From contig PYIU01000003.1 in the NCBI GenBank assembly GCA_003415625.1, positions 2,046,001 to 2,110,000 of the forward strand: a DNA stretch of 64,000 nucleotides, read 5' to 3'. The notes below the pieces were generated by a model. It searched no databases, had not been told where the DNA came from, and was given only the letters and a program-made list of their open reading frames with translations. Each line of letters opens with the position of its first letter. Position 1 is the stretch's first letter. The translations under genes were made by a program, and so were the position numbers. This document shows, in pieces, positions 21,878-33,425 of this stretch. This DNA comes from Aquanectria penicillioides (lineage: Eukaryota; Ascomycota; Sordariomycetes; Hypocreales; Nectriaceae).

Positions 21878-23064
21878 ATGGCTGTGCAATCAAAGCCTAC
21901 AATTTCACCCTGGGGTCGCGCCGTAGCCGGGGCCACGGGTGCCGTCCTCGCGAACGCTCTGGTCTATCCTCTCGACATGCAAGTCAACAGTATTCGAAGC
22001 TCACCCAGCTATTGCTAACTCTATTACGTTGTAGCGTCAAGACGCGCCTTCAGGTTCAGGTCCGGTCTGAGACCACAAATCCCACCCCAGCCGCGAACGA
22101 TGAACCCCATTACTCCTCAACTTGGGATGCGCTCACACGAATCGTCGCGGATGACGGCTTCCGAGGCCTCTACGCCGGTATGAACGGATCCTTGATTGGT
22201 GTCGCATCAACAAACTTTGCCTATTTCTATTGGTATAGCGTTGTTAGAGCGCTGTACAATAAGTCAGCCAAAGGCAATGCGACTACTTCCACAGTTGCGG
22301 AGCTCGCTCTTGGCGCTATCGCTGGTGCAATAGCGCAACTCTGCACCATCCCGGTCGCGGTTGTCACCACTCGCCAACAAACTGCCAAGAAAGACGAGCG
22401 TAAAGGCATTTTCGCAACAGCACGTGAGGTCATCGATGGGCCGGACGGGATCTCAGGTTTATGGAGGGGACTGAAAGCAAGTCTCGTGCTTGTCGTCAAC
22501 CCAGCAATCACTTATGGAGCATATGAGCGATTGAAGGATACCTTCTTTCCAGGGAAAGCTAGCTTGAAGCCATGGGAAGCATTTCGTGAGTTCCAAAAAT
22601 GAACCCAGCTCTTTCCAATTCCTAATCTTTCAGTTTTGGGAGCCATGTCCAAAGCACTCGCTACCATCGCCACTCAACCACTTATTGTAGCCAAGGTAGG
22701 TCTTCAATCAAAGCCACCCCCGGCTAGAAATGGAAAGCCCTTTAGTAGTTTCATCGAGGTGATGAAGTTCATCATTGAACACGAGGGTGTCATGAGCCTC
22801 TTCAAAGGCATCGCGCCCCAGATCTTCAAAGGGTTTCTAGTTCAAGGCATCTTGATGATGACCAAAGAGAGGTATGTCAGGTGCACTATTAACCATTGTA
22901 CTTACTAATCTCCAAGTAGGGTCGAGCTTCTTTTCATCCTCTTCTTGCGTTATCTCAAAACGATTCGCACCCATCATCTTCGCTCAGCCGCCCAACTCGC
23001 TGCTTCCGCAAAGACCAATGGTTTGCACAGCATTGCGGCCAAACCCACAACCACTTCACAATGA
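21878..23064 (+). CDS. Peroxisomal adenine nucleotide carrier (PMP47/Ant1-like, SLC25 family)
   Basis: Exons 21878-21978, 22035-22585, 22634-22871 and 22920-23064 encode 344 residues. The first intron is GC-AG, the other two GT-AG. Three mitochondrial-carrier repeats are visible: PLDIVKTRLQ in repeat 1, the degenerate PVAVVTTRQQ in repeat 2 and PLIVAKVGLQ in repeat 3. FRGLYAGMNGSLIGVASTNF and ISGLWRGLKASLVLVVNPA are typical of the PMP47/Ant1/SLC25A17 branch. These carriers exchange ATP for AMP or bring cofactors across the peroxisomal membrane, supporting fatty-acid activation and beta-oxidation. Length is slightly above 300, as usual for PMP47. The basic C-terminal tail (after FLRYLKTIRTHHL) is cytosolic in the family. 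The peroxisomal assignment is inferred from similarity. Confidence 0.9.
21979..22034 (+). other. GC-AG intron in the PMP47-like gene
   Basis: This 56-bp intron starts GCAAGT and ends GTAG. It splits the isoleucine codon of PLDIVKTR and is the only splice that keeps this diagnostic carrier signature in frame. A GTCAAC alternative four bases inside the intron breaks the frame. Confidence 0.8.
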
Positions 23065-23699
23065 GTATTAGTACTGTTAGTGGTTTCTAAGGTGTTTTTG
23101 GAGGATTTGACCATGGATAGAGACGGATGCTTCTTTGCAATTTCTCGGATTCGAATAAAGCGCGGCCGTTATCGCACGTTCTATTATCTATTTCAACGAA
23201 CCTGGTTCTCTGCATCGATAACTCGCGCAAATTAGCCCATCATAAGTAAATACGTGGTTGTCCACAGACCAACGTGTATAATCCCATTCTACCCCATTTG
23301 GTTCTTTGTCTCGCGGCAAACGAGTTAGCACCCAACATCTTCAAAAGCCCATTCATTTGTCCAGAGCGGGTTCCGTAGATAGATACACACAAGTGATGAG
23401 TCATTCCTTCCATTCTCAGTGACATGTAATTTGTGACATAATCCCCTGACATATTACGTTAGGTCCGAAGGTCGTAAGTATGAACAGTTTCTTCTAATTC
23501 TTAGACATCCCAACATTTGTGGCTCAATTCCAGCGTGGCTCATTCCTAGGGCATGGACGATGAAGCCACGCCACTTGATTATGTCATCCATACCCCACCC
23601 TTTCCCTAGGGCTTGCCTTTGAAAGTTCGCACACAAATTTGGCATCACCTCTGCAACTTGCGACTCTTCTTTGTCGACACCGAGAATTCAACAACAAAT
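23065..23699. other. Intergenic, PMP47-like gene to eL29 gene
   Basis: Contains the carrier's 3' UTR and the ribosomal protein promoter. No supported coding or repeat feature. Confidence 0.45.
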
Positions 23700-24081
23700 A
23701 TGGCGAGTACGTCACCAATCGACCAGATCTTTCGTTGTATGAGCTTGTTGTACTGACAGTCTTCAGAGTCAAAAAATTCCTCTCAGCATAACCAGTCGCG
23801 CAAGGCGCATCGAAACGGGTATGTTCAATCGATAAAGTGCCATGGCAGCACAACACTAACAATTTTGATCCAGCATCAAGAAGCCTAAGACTTCGCGATA
23901 CCCGTCACTCAAGGGCACCGACCCCAAGTTCCGACGCAACCACCGACATGCCCTCCATGGCAACATGAAAGCCTTGGTATGCGCCCTGCTCGACCGAAGT
24001 TGCATTTCGTCATTATACATTTTCAAGGAGCTAACATGAAAGCAGAAGGAGCTCAAGGAGGGCAAACGTGAAACCGCGTAA
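23700..24081 (+). CDS. RPL29: 60S ribosomal protein eL29
   Basis: Four short exons, 23700-23706, 23767-23818, 23874-23976 and 24046-24081, encode 65 residues. The N-terminus MAKSKNSSQHNQSRKAHRNG is nearly invariant in eL29 and is followed by IKKPKTSRYPSLKGTDPKF and RRNHRHALHGNMKAL, then a short charged tail. All splice sites are GT-AG and phases agree (1, 2, 0). eL29 is a small basic protein of the large ribosomal subunit. The gene is too broken up to appear as a long open frame. Many short introns near the start codon are typical of fungal ribosomal protein genes. Confidence 0.95.
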
Positions 24082-25398
24082 GGTACTCTGGGAGAAAAGT
24101 GAATTATGGGAAATTGAAACATGTCATCATCCTGGCAAGAGACCAACCCAGTAAAGCCTGCATAAATAGATGGAGAGATTCTTAACGGCCAGCCTACTGA
24201 AGAGAGTGGTTCAATTCCGCGTTCGTGCAAAGCATTGTGATAGTATCGAATCTACTCATTACACATATCACGCACCCGGAAATTCGAGGTTCGAAAAATG
24301 AGGCCGCTGCTCCTATGTCTTGCTTTCTTGAATTACGACGAAGCCAATCGTCATGTGAATGAGTTAACGGTGTATTTTGAAGCCATCTCCGTGACTGAAG
24401 CTCAAAACAGCTCCGGGATGATTTTCTTATGAGGTTCTCTTTGCAAAAAGCAGGGGTTTTGGTTGTGGTTTATGAACAATGGGCGACATATTTTTCAAAT
24501 TACGGGATTCCCAAATGTCCAACATCATCTGAGGGAGGGCATTGCTCGTTTGTGCCTATGTAGGTAGATCTTGTCAAATATCTGTAGATACTGTAAGTTA
24601 GGTTTCACAAAAATTCAGTAATAGGGTCATTTCAAAACTTGTCAAGTTTTCTAGGTTGAAGTTTTCATCTTCAGGAGAAATTAATTACAGACAGATTTAA
24701 AGAATGGTGAGGATAAATACGATGCTAACCAACGGTGCTTGAGTCCAAGATCGTGTGTTTGGAAGCTATGAGTTGAGTGCTGAATGCCTCAGGCACTAGT
24801 GCGCCCTTGGCGGGGCACTCGCAACGAGAAGAGTCTTAGGTAAGCACAGGGGCTGGCGCGTTGGGGTTTGGTCAAGAGTGCCAGCAAGCCTCGACTCAAA
24901 CCTCTTTCTATCCACGACCCGAAGTATCGCTAGAGGACGCTGGTCCGCAGTTACAGCGGCGGGATCTAATCAAAAAAACACAAAAGAATCTGTAGCCTGC
25001 CTGGAAGCAGACATCATTCCTTCCTTCCTATCCTCCAGTATCATTTTGCACGGTACGACTTCCCAGTCCCTGTCCTCTCCCCAAACCACTCTATTCTAAG
25101 TCGTACCAGACGACGCTTTTCAACAGGTGGCCCTCAACCGAGCATTCTATTGACTTCTGATAGCACCATACTTCTTCTCGTAGCAGAAGATGCCATAGTT
25201 TTCCTCGAGTGCTTCTTGTCCGAACTCCTTTGAGGTCAGCCGGTCACTGCAGGAGTGGAGAGAGGATTATTGTACGATCTTTCCCACGTTGTCCTCATCA
25301 TACTAGCCACGCTTGCGTGCAACTGCAACCTCACATACAACCTCAAGGCTCAGCCCAACTTCTTTCACCCCGTTCACGTGTGTCCAATAATGCTCAAC
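24082..25398. other. Intergenic region and leader of the VTS1 gene
   Basis: No supported gene in 1.3 kb. The part from about 24450 to 24720 is AT-richer. The frame of the Vts1 N-terminus is open upstream to about 25255, but the upstream residues look unlike the family and contain no ATG before 25390. Confidence 0.45.
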
Positions 25399-27359
25399 AT
25401 GTCTGGAAATCACGTTATCGGGAACCGAAACAGTACGCCGGAAGCAAACACAAGCTCGTCCTTGCGACCTCCTGCCTCGAGGGCTATTGGCTCTGGCCAT
25501 TCTCTTCGTGCCTCTGCTGATATGGCTGCACTTTCGGGACCTTCCCCATCCAGCCGCATCCGGCCTTCTTCGGATTTCTATGGCCAAACACAACAAAGCC
25601 TAGGTCCTGGTGGCGTTGAGGCAGATTCTCAAGACAAAATAGCCCAGCAGTGGATCGCTGATATCGACCAGTACGAGACAACCCTCGAGGAAATGGCTGC
25701 TGCAACACTCGATCAAGATTTCAAAGATGAACTGAGCGCCATCGAGCAATGGTTTCGAGTGCTAAGCGAAGCTGAACGTACTGCTGCTTTGTATGCTCTC
25801 CTGCAACAAACCACCCAGGTTCAGATTCGCTTCTTCATCCAAGTACTTCAGCAAATGGGCAAAAATCACCCAATGTCGGGGGTGTTGTCCCCTGCTAGTT
25901 TCGATAAAGGTACGCTTGAGTATGCTATTATGACTTAGTTCTGTATGGAACTAATAGATCGATAGACCCAATGTCCAACCGCCTCAGCGATGCAATGAAC
26001 AAGCTGAACGTGGAATCTGCACGAAACTCCATGTCACGAAACTCGACCATCGGTTCATCTAAACGCCACTCAGGCCTGGATCCATCAACAATCAATGCGA
26101 TGTTCCCAGACGCCGCGGCCGCTATTGCTACTGAGAAAGCCAAGTTTACTCAGCAAACGGGTAATCCACCATCCTCGAATCGAAACAGCGCCGCAATAGA
26201 TCCACGTGCTTCAATGAATGCTCCCTCCATAACTGCCTCGCAAGATTCTCGGGATGTCGTGGCCACCAACAATTCGTCGCCTTGGGCTGGTGGCTCTGGA
26301 GACCAATCTGGCCCAAAGGGTGCCAGTGCACAGGCTCCTATGGGCCAGTTTGTCCAGCCAGCCCCATCAGGCGGCCTTCGATCACCACGACCACAACTCA
26401 CGAGCAACTCAGCCATTCAGAGCACCACGCTTACGGCACCAGACAAGAATCCTGCCGATCTACCCCTCCTTTCGCCTTACAATGCCAGCAGTGGAAATTG
26501 GGCATCTATGGTCAACACCCCCATGGCGTCCACTTTCAACACTGCCAATCCTGCTGGCACGCAAGCGGATATGGTCGCCAATGCTACTGCCATGAAATTG
26601 GCGGCACTTTCCACAGTGAACAATCGATTCGCTTTGGATGATGTTCGAAAGTATCGTCGAGCAAGGTCAAACGACAATGCAGGAAATGGCCAAACCCCGA
26701 TTTCCCCGGTCCACAAGGAATTAATTTGCCCAGTGCTAACGTGGTGATGATCAACGAACATGGCCAAGTACTTAGTCGCGAACAATTGATGGCGATCCAG
26801 GCACAACAAAATTTGAGTCTCGGTGGCCAACGCTCACGACCTAGTTCTCCGGGACTTGCCATGCAGCCTAATATTGCTCACATGGCCCCCTTCGCATCGC
26901 CACAGAACAACGGGTTTCTCAGCGCGTATGACGGCACCTCTCCATTGATGAACACTGGCATTCCTTCCGTAAACCTTGCCCAACTAGGAGTTGGCAGTCA
27001 TGAAGGCTACTTGTCGGACCATTCTGACATGGTACGTGGTCGGTCACCCCGGGGTCGAAGGGGCAGCTCCAAGCCTCCAGAGGACCCCACTGACCCTACA
27101 CTCCTGCAAGATATTCCCAGCTGGCTTCGAAGCCTTCGACTCCACAAGTACACGGAAAATTTGAAGGATATGAAGTGGACAGAATTGATTGAGCTAGATG
27201 ACAAGGCCCTCGAGGACCGAGGTGTGAACGCCCTCGGGGCACGTAGAAAAATGCTCAAAGTATTCGATCAAGTCAGAGGTAAAGGAATTTTGCTCCCCTA
27301 CTCGTCCTACAAAGCTAACACGTATTATAGAAGCCAAGGCCGATGGAAAGCTCAACTAG
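25399..27359 (+). CDS. VTS1: Vts1-type RNA-binding protein with SAM domain (one base missing in this sequence)
   Basis: Exons 25399-25909, 25966-27278 and 27331-27359 give about 617 residues once one base is restored. The N-terminal part has [21 protein letters not shown] and a conserved helical region ([20 protein letters not shown]). A long Ser/Asn/Pro-rich linker follows, then a C-terminal SAM domain ([40 protein letters not shown]) and the tail EAKADGKLN. Vts1/Smaug SAM domains bind hairpin RNAs with CNGG loops and recruit the CCR4-NOT deadenylase. Exon 2 loses one base near 26708-26709: the upstream frame gives GQTPISP, the downstream frame [22 protein letters not shown] 25399 (MSGNH) is preferred; ATG 25390 adds three residues. 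Confidence 0.9.
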
Positions 27360-27713
27360 GACAGCCGGGCTCAAGCCGCAGAGATGCTACGACTAGCAAT
27401 TGGAAAAGTGTGCTCAGCAACTTTTTGGAAGAATGCGGGTGGTATCGCAAGTTTCTATGGCCGGAAAGTCGAGGTAGGACGTAATGTTGGGTCAATGGAC
27501 ACTCATGCGCGTTGTATTGGATTCCCTTAATTTTATACAATTGAAAAGTGATAAATATCTATTTATCCACACATATATGTATACCTATGTACCGTGTGGA
27601 GGACTTTAATCAAAACTTAGGCGCTGTAGACATTGCGATCATGTTCAATTTTTAATTACTCACGTGCAACTCAATCTACTGCAGTGCCCAGGTTCACAAA
27701 GATTTATAGGTAC
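27360..27713. other. 3' region of VTS1
   Basis: Contains the VTS1 3' UTR and AT-rich sequence. No gene. Confidence 0.4.
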
Positions 27714-28528
27714 CTACGAGGGCGGGGGGGTGTTTAGGACATGGTTCTAGGCAGAGTTGATCAATTGCACAGGGTCAGGGTAAATAAAAGGCATAGGTAA
27801 ATTTGCACATAGCTGGCAATGGGATATCTGCCTAAAATCCCGCCTAGCTGTGCATAGCGTTAGCTGCCCAAAAGCCTTTCCCTACTTAAAATCCTGTCTA
27901 TGGAGTACAGTAGTTGTAGTTATGCATAGCCTGCCTGCCTGCCTGCCTGCACCTACCACCTTACAATATAGCTGTAATTGCCAACTTAAAATACACTCTT
28001 TCTAACTTACCTATATAAGGAAAATAACTAGCTTTATATCAATAAATCTATAGCTACTGCAGTAATTAAATATATTAATATATTATTTTGCTTATGCATT
28101 TAATTCTTATTGCTAATAACTTTTGCTGTAGCCAGTAGCCTATAGCTGTAGCCATAGCCTATAGCCACAGCCTAGCCACAGCCTGTAGCCACAACCTATA
28201 GCCACAGCCCAGCTAAAATAACAGCCCAGCCAAAATCCAATAGCCGCTAAAAGACCAGCTTAAATCCTATAGCCGCCAAAAGTCTATAGCTGCTAAAAGA
28301 GCCTAGCAGCTAGAAAATGATTTTTTTTTAGATAGAATATTTAGATTTAATAGTCCGCGAATGATCGAAATTACACGTAGTGAGGCGGAGGTGTAATTCT
28401 GCTAGCAACCATGTGCTTAACCCACCCCCGCCCGCGTAGGTACCTACTTACTTAGGCTGGTACCTAGGTAGGTACCTAGGTAGGTAGGTAGAACCATGTC
28501 CTAAACACCCCCCCGCCCGCGTAGGTAG
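27712..28528. mobile_element. MITE-like element with ~35-bp terminal inverted repeats
   Basis: The left end reads CCTACGAGGGCGGGGGGG then TGTTTAGGACATGGTTCTA (27713-27749). The right end, near 28490-28528, is its reverse complement with one or two changes. The 820-bp interior is AT-rich and non-coding, with a TAGCC minisatellite and a degenerate inner copy of the right end near 28408-28440. This is the layout of a non-autonomous DNA transposon. No transposase frame is present. Target duplication could not be defined because the flanks are TAGG repeats. Confidence 0.6.
28128..28315. repeat. Minisatellite of TAGCC/CCTATAGC words
   Basis: Imperfect tandem words such as TAGCCACAGCC, CCTATAGCC and CCTGTAGCC are repeated more than ten times inside the MITE-like element. 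No coding meaning is visible. Confidence 0.7.
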
Positions 28529-28640
28529 GTAGTGTCATACCCAATATAGTCCTACTTGCATATAGCACCTGTTGTAGGGTGCCTTGCACTTTTGCCAATA
28601 GCGGGGTGGTCAAGCGCGACAGGTACCTAGGTACCTAGAC
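28437..28640. repeat. CCTAGGTACC palindromic repeat tracts
   Basis: Tracts of GTAGGTACCTACTTACTTAGG, TACCTAGGTAGGTACCTAGG and AGGTACCTAGGTACCTAG occur here, matching those at 13.8-14.2 kb. Confidence 0.7.
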
Positions 28641-28940
28641 ACCAGTGAGTGCGCATAAGTACCTCGGTGTCGCGAGTATATATGGCCTATTTGCATTAGT
28701 ACCTATAGTACATAGTTACATACAAAAGTTTAACCCCCTTGTCGAGTACTCTTTCTACCAGTCTAGCTAAATTTGGCAAATCGCTGCAAGGCTGCCATAG
28801 ATACCTTCTAGGACTTGATTGACAGCACAATGTGAGTTATGCAACAGTACGGATACATGCCCCACGGGTTAAACTTACCCCTGCCCTAGAGTAAGGTGCC
28901 TTACACTTTTGCTAGTGGTATAGTGGGTTTTACGCGTGAC
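28575..28940. repeat. Pair of ~48-bp direct repeats
   Basis: GGTGCCTTGCACTTTTGCCA (from about 28578) and GGTGCCTTACACTTTTGCTA (from about 28895) start two similar stretches that each end near GCGTGACA or GCGCGACA, about 317 bp apart. They could be remnants of a small element's ends. I cannot assign a family. Confidence 0.5.
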
Positions 28941-29076
28941 ACTCGGTATCTCACGGCAACTGAGTTGGACCTGGTGCCTTTGACACAATAAATCGGACGT
29001 ATTCACTTCTGGCACTCAACTTTACCGACCTCTTGCCTTTCTTTAGGCATGTAGTCCGCAATAACTTACTTAGCCT

Positions 29077-32000
29077 GTGCCTGCCTCAGGAAACGTACAT
29101 CTTCTACAACTCCCAAAATCACTGACGCCGCGGAAATCATGGAACGGTAGGTATTCTCATACCCCACCGAAAGAAAATTATTCTGACAAAAGCAGGGATG
29201 AGACATCGGACGCAGACTCTGACCTAGAAGAACTGGAAGGGGACATTGCCAAATTTGATGAATCAGTTCGTGAGTTTTTGGCTTCTCAGCGAGAAGATGT
29301 CACAACATCTCGTGAAATCCGCAATGGCCCTCGCGGACGAGGCGCTCGTGGTCCTCGCAAAGCGGCCAAACCACGGGGAGATATCACGGCGCGTCTGTCC
29401 AAGGTGAACCAAGCCTTCCTTAATGGAGACTATTCTCGAGCATTAGATCTTGCTTTCGAGGTAATCAGGATCAATGCAGAGACTCATCAAGCCTGGACCA
29501 CTTTATCTTCCATCTTCAGAGAGCAAGGCGACTTGAGTAAGGCGTTATCTGCTATGGTGTACGCTGCTCATCTCCGTCCCAAAGATGTTAGTGGATGGCT
29601 GCAGTGTGCCTCATTCGCCTTGGATACCCTAGAATCCGATGAGTCTGGAAACTTGCACACAGCGAGACTCTGTTACTCGGCTGCGCTGCGGGCTGATCAT
29701 ACAAATATCGACGCGAGGCTTGGAAAGGGGATGGTATGCCACAGACAAGGCCAACTTTCTGCCGCAATTGCTGAGTACAAAATTGTTTTGAAACATCGAC
29801 CCTTCGATCTTGAGATTGTTCGAAAACTCGCTGAAGCGTGTGTCGACAACAAGCATGCAGAGACTGCTGTCCCTGTCGCCATTGCTGCTTATGAACGTTT
29901 CTTCGAGCATGAAAAGGTCATGGTCGCCGGCGATGTCAATCATGCCCCATGGCATGACGTCGGCATCTATGTGGAGTTGTTTGCTTCCACAGGTCGTTAT
30001 TTAGATGCCATCAAGCAACTGAAATGTCTCTCACGTTGGTTTCTAGGTCGTGGTGCTGAAACTTACTGGGACGACTGGCACACGGATGACCGCGAGTGGG
30101 ATGCGAACAACGAGAGACGTGTCTCTCTCGTGGGGTTTGATGATGCAACACATGCCTCCGGTCTCTATGGTCAAGCATTACCCCATGACCTTCGGGCACG
30201 CTTAGCTATCTACAGGTTTCGTGTTGGAGATGACTCTGAGGCACTGGTTCGTCATGTCCGCGACAAATCTTATTTACCATGCAATGCTGATGTTCTCATA
30301 GAGACACCTATGGTGGTTTGATCCATCCACAGAATCCACGAAAGACTTTGCTGCCGATTTTCCGTTTCTCGCTTTCGATGTAGCCGAGGAACTTGCTCAC
30401 CGAGGCCACACTAACCTCGCAATCAAGTATTACGAAATGTTGCGAGACCTTCCTGGTGATGTTGATAGCGCCGTATTGTTGCAGTTAGGGCGATGCTATT
30501 TCGCTTGTGGCGAGCATGCAACTGCCGAAGAATGCTTTTTGGCGGCAATCGATGTTGATGAAGATAGCATCGATGCCCGCATTGAACTGGCCAATATGTA
30601 TGAAAAAGCCCGTGAAGAGGAGGAAGCCCTGATACTGGCCGCTGAGGCGATGGCTTTACGTGAAGCCAGAGACCAGGCGCAGTGTCAAGGCCAAGTCATT
30701 GGGGGGATAGCCGATTCTCATCCTGTGTCTCAGCCAGAAGGCAAGGTTCTGCGTCGAAAAGCATCATGTGCTCGGACTCCAGATGATCCCAGTAAAAAGA
30801 GGGTCCTTCCTCGACGATACAGACCCAAGCGACTCGCGGGCCCAGACAAACGCCGACAGGATGAGCAATCCCGGGCAATGAAGCTATCTCAGCAATATGA
30901 GATTATTCGTGACTTGCGGCAACAAATCAAGTCTGGCAGAAATGATCTTGTTGCTGCTTGGATGGCATCCTCAAAGGAGATGGTTGATGATTTTAGATCA
31001 TTGAAAAAATTCTATACTTGGGAGAAGTACCTGAATTTCCTTGGCCCCCGTGGCCCGGCTGGACACCCTGAGCTGAACAAACCAAAGACTGAACTGGCTA
31101 AGATGTATGAAAGACTGGCAAGAAGTACGGGCGAGGCGAATCCCCAGTCCTCTTATATGCAGGTGACGGAAAGCTAATTCCTCACAGCTGTTGCTCCAAG
31201 TATCGGACACGACGACGTCGAACAAGCGCCATTAAGCTTAGACAACCACCAAGGAATCTCATTCGACGACTGGTTGGATCTTTTCCTAGACTACGCTATT
31301 GGCCTAGCCATGGCCCATCGTCGTGATGAGGCGTATCAAGTCTGTGAGGCAGCGAGAGATTCAACGGCATTTCAGACATCAGAACACGGCTTTATCATCC
31401 ATGTCGCCTGGACTAGTAAGTTGTTGTTGTATTTGTGATATAGAGGCGATTTATTCTAAAAGAAGCCAGTTTGCGCCATCTATACGAGTGATGAAGAGAA
31501 GTGCGTAGCCACAGCTCGACAGATGATGAGAGACGGAGCAATGTCAGATTCATACAGAATGTTTGCATTGCTTTCTAGTCTCTGTCAGTCACCAGTATCT
31601 TGGTACACATCAGGCCCAGCACAAAAATTCATTCTTCGTCAAATCAAGGCGATGGATGATGCCCATGAGTCATCGCGTTGTCATAGAAGCACGAGTGCCT
31701 CCGGCAACGGCTCGGGTGAGCCAACACTTGATGCATGCTTACTGATGCTTTATGGCCACATTCTCTTCACATCTACAAGTTATACATATGCATTAGGTAT
31801 GAAACTGTTGGTGAGTTCGCGAGTTACAATCAACTAAAAGCTTTTCCAGGCTACTTTCTTCGATCTCGGACCTTAGATCCAGAAAATCCCATGGTAAACC
31901 TGAGCTTGGGTCTTGCATATGTCCATTACGGGCTAAAACGACAATCTACAAACAGACAGTACCTACTCCTTCAAGGTCAATCGTTCCTCTCACAATATGT

Positions 32001-32262
32001 ACATCTCAGCTGCCATCGCAAGGGTGAGTTGAGTTATGTGTCTCAAGCAGAGGCTTACTACAACCTTGGTCGCCTATTTCAACTATTAGGTGTCAGTCAT
32101 ATAGCTTTAGACTATTACTCTAAGGCTAAGACAGTGAGTGCAAGAAGGGAAGATATAGCTGAACTTAATGTTCTTGCCTCTTATAATAAGGTTGTTTCAT
32201 TATTGTATATAAAAAGCAATATCCAAGCGTTATATACATTAAAAAGACAAATTAATATATAA
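29077..32262 (+). CDS. TFC4: TFIIIC TPR subunit Tfc4/Sfc4 (start not located)
   Basis: Five exons keep one frame: 29077-30246, 30302-31124, 31188-31415, 31470-31796 and 31850-32262 (986 codons visible). Tetratricopeptide repeats dominate (for example LSKVNQAFLNGDYSRALDLA, QAWTTLSSIFREQGDLSKAL, LGKGMVCHRQGQLSAAIAEY), after an acidic stretch DADSDLEELEGDIAKFDESV. Blocks such as FLDYAIGLAMAHRRDEAYQV and NPMVNLSLGLAYVHYGLKRQ are typical of the C-terminal half. Tfc4/Sfc4 is the tauA scaffold that recruits TFIIIB to RNA polymerase III genes. No in-frame ATG lies near the acidic N-terminus (29077 is GTG), so a 5' exon is missing, cryptic or mutated. The last ~50 codons are AT-biased and end at the border of the AT-rich block. 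Exon 2 begins after an intron with a GTTCGT donor. Confidence 0.85.
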
Positions 32263-32539
32263 ATTAAAAAGGTATAAAACTTAAAATTATTAGTATTTTA
32301 AATATTATAAAGTAATACTAAAGTATTAAGCTTTATATATTTATTAATACTTTATAAACTTAAATAATTAATACTTTTATATTAATAAAAAAACCCTATA
32401 TTAATAAAATAGATCTTTTTATTTAATATAATAAAAAGCTTAATATAAACTTTTATAGTAAAATATTAAATTAATATTTATTTATTTATTAATTAATACT
32501 TTATAAATTTAAAAATAAATAATATTTATATATATATAT

Positions 32540-33195
32540 TTATTTATTTATTTATTAATACTCTATAAACCTAAAGGTAAATAGTGCTTTTATACTATAG
32601 AAAATAAAGAAAAAAACTATATTAATAAAATAAAAACCTTTATTTAATATAGTATTAAGTTTAATATAGGCCTATTATAATAGCTTATTAAATTAAAAAT
32701 TAATTTAATGCTATTATTAAAATATTTTAATTACTTAATTAAAGAATTAATAAATAAAGTAAAAGTAAGGTTTATAATAAATCTAGCCTAACTATATAAT
32801 AAAACTATTATAAAAAATAAAGTATTAAATTAATACTATTAGCTAATAGCTAGCTAGCTATTAGCTGCTTATATATTTATTTATTAATACTTTATAAATC
32901 TATAAAATAAATAGTACTTTTATACTATATAAATAAAGAAAAAAACTATATTAATAAAATAAAACCCTTTATTTAATATAATATTAAACTTAATATAGAT
33001 CCTTTATAAAGAAGCATTAAATTAAAAGTTAGTTTAATACTATTATTAAAATATTCTATTTACTTAATTATAGAGTTAATAAATAAAGTAAAAGTAAGGC
33101 CTATAATAGGCTTAAATTATTTATACTATAGGCCTATTATAAAAAGTAAGGTATTAATTTAATATTAGCTAAAAGCTAGTTAGCTATTAGCTATT
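32540..33195 (-). repeat. Two tandem ~320-bp repeats ending in a SINE-like tail (family T)
   Basis: Two similar units lie head to tail, about 32545-32875 and 32878-33195. Read on the minus strand, each begins with a palindromic AGCTAATAGCTAGC region and ends with TAGTATAAAAG, then a stretch ending in TATTAATAAATAAATA. The end matches the 3' end of the SINE family in this window. A third copy (plus strand) is at 49488-49815. It may be a second SINE or the 3' end of the LINE partner. Confidence 0.6.
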
Positions 33196-33394
33196 TAAAT
33201 ATTATTATTATTATTTTTTAATATTTATAAATATATATTTTTTTATATACTTTTATAAAAGCTTTTTATTGTCTTTAAGTATATACTTTATTAATATACT
33301 ATTTATATAAAATATTTAATTTATATAAATATTAATTGCTATTTTTATTGCTATTTTATATTAATTATATATAGCTAAAAATAATAATTATAAT

Positions 33395-33425
<31 letters not shown>

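Noticed and set aside
30241..30310. Frameshift in the TFIIIC subunit after DVLIETPMVV
   Set aside because: A 55-bp GT-AG intron (30247-30301) with a GCTGAT branch point restores the frame and joins conserved residues (EAL to RHLWWFDPS).
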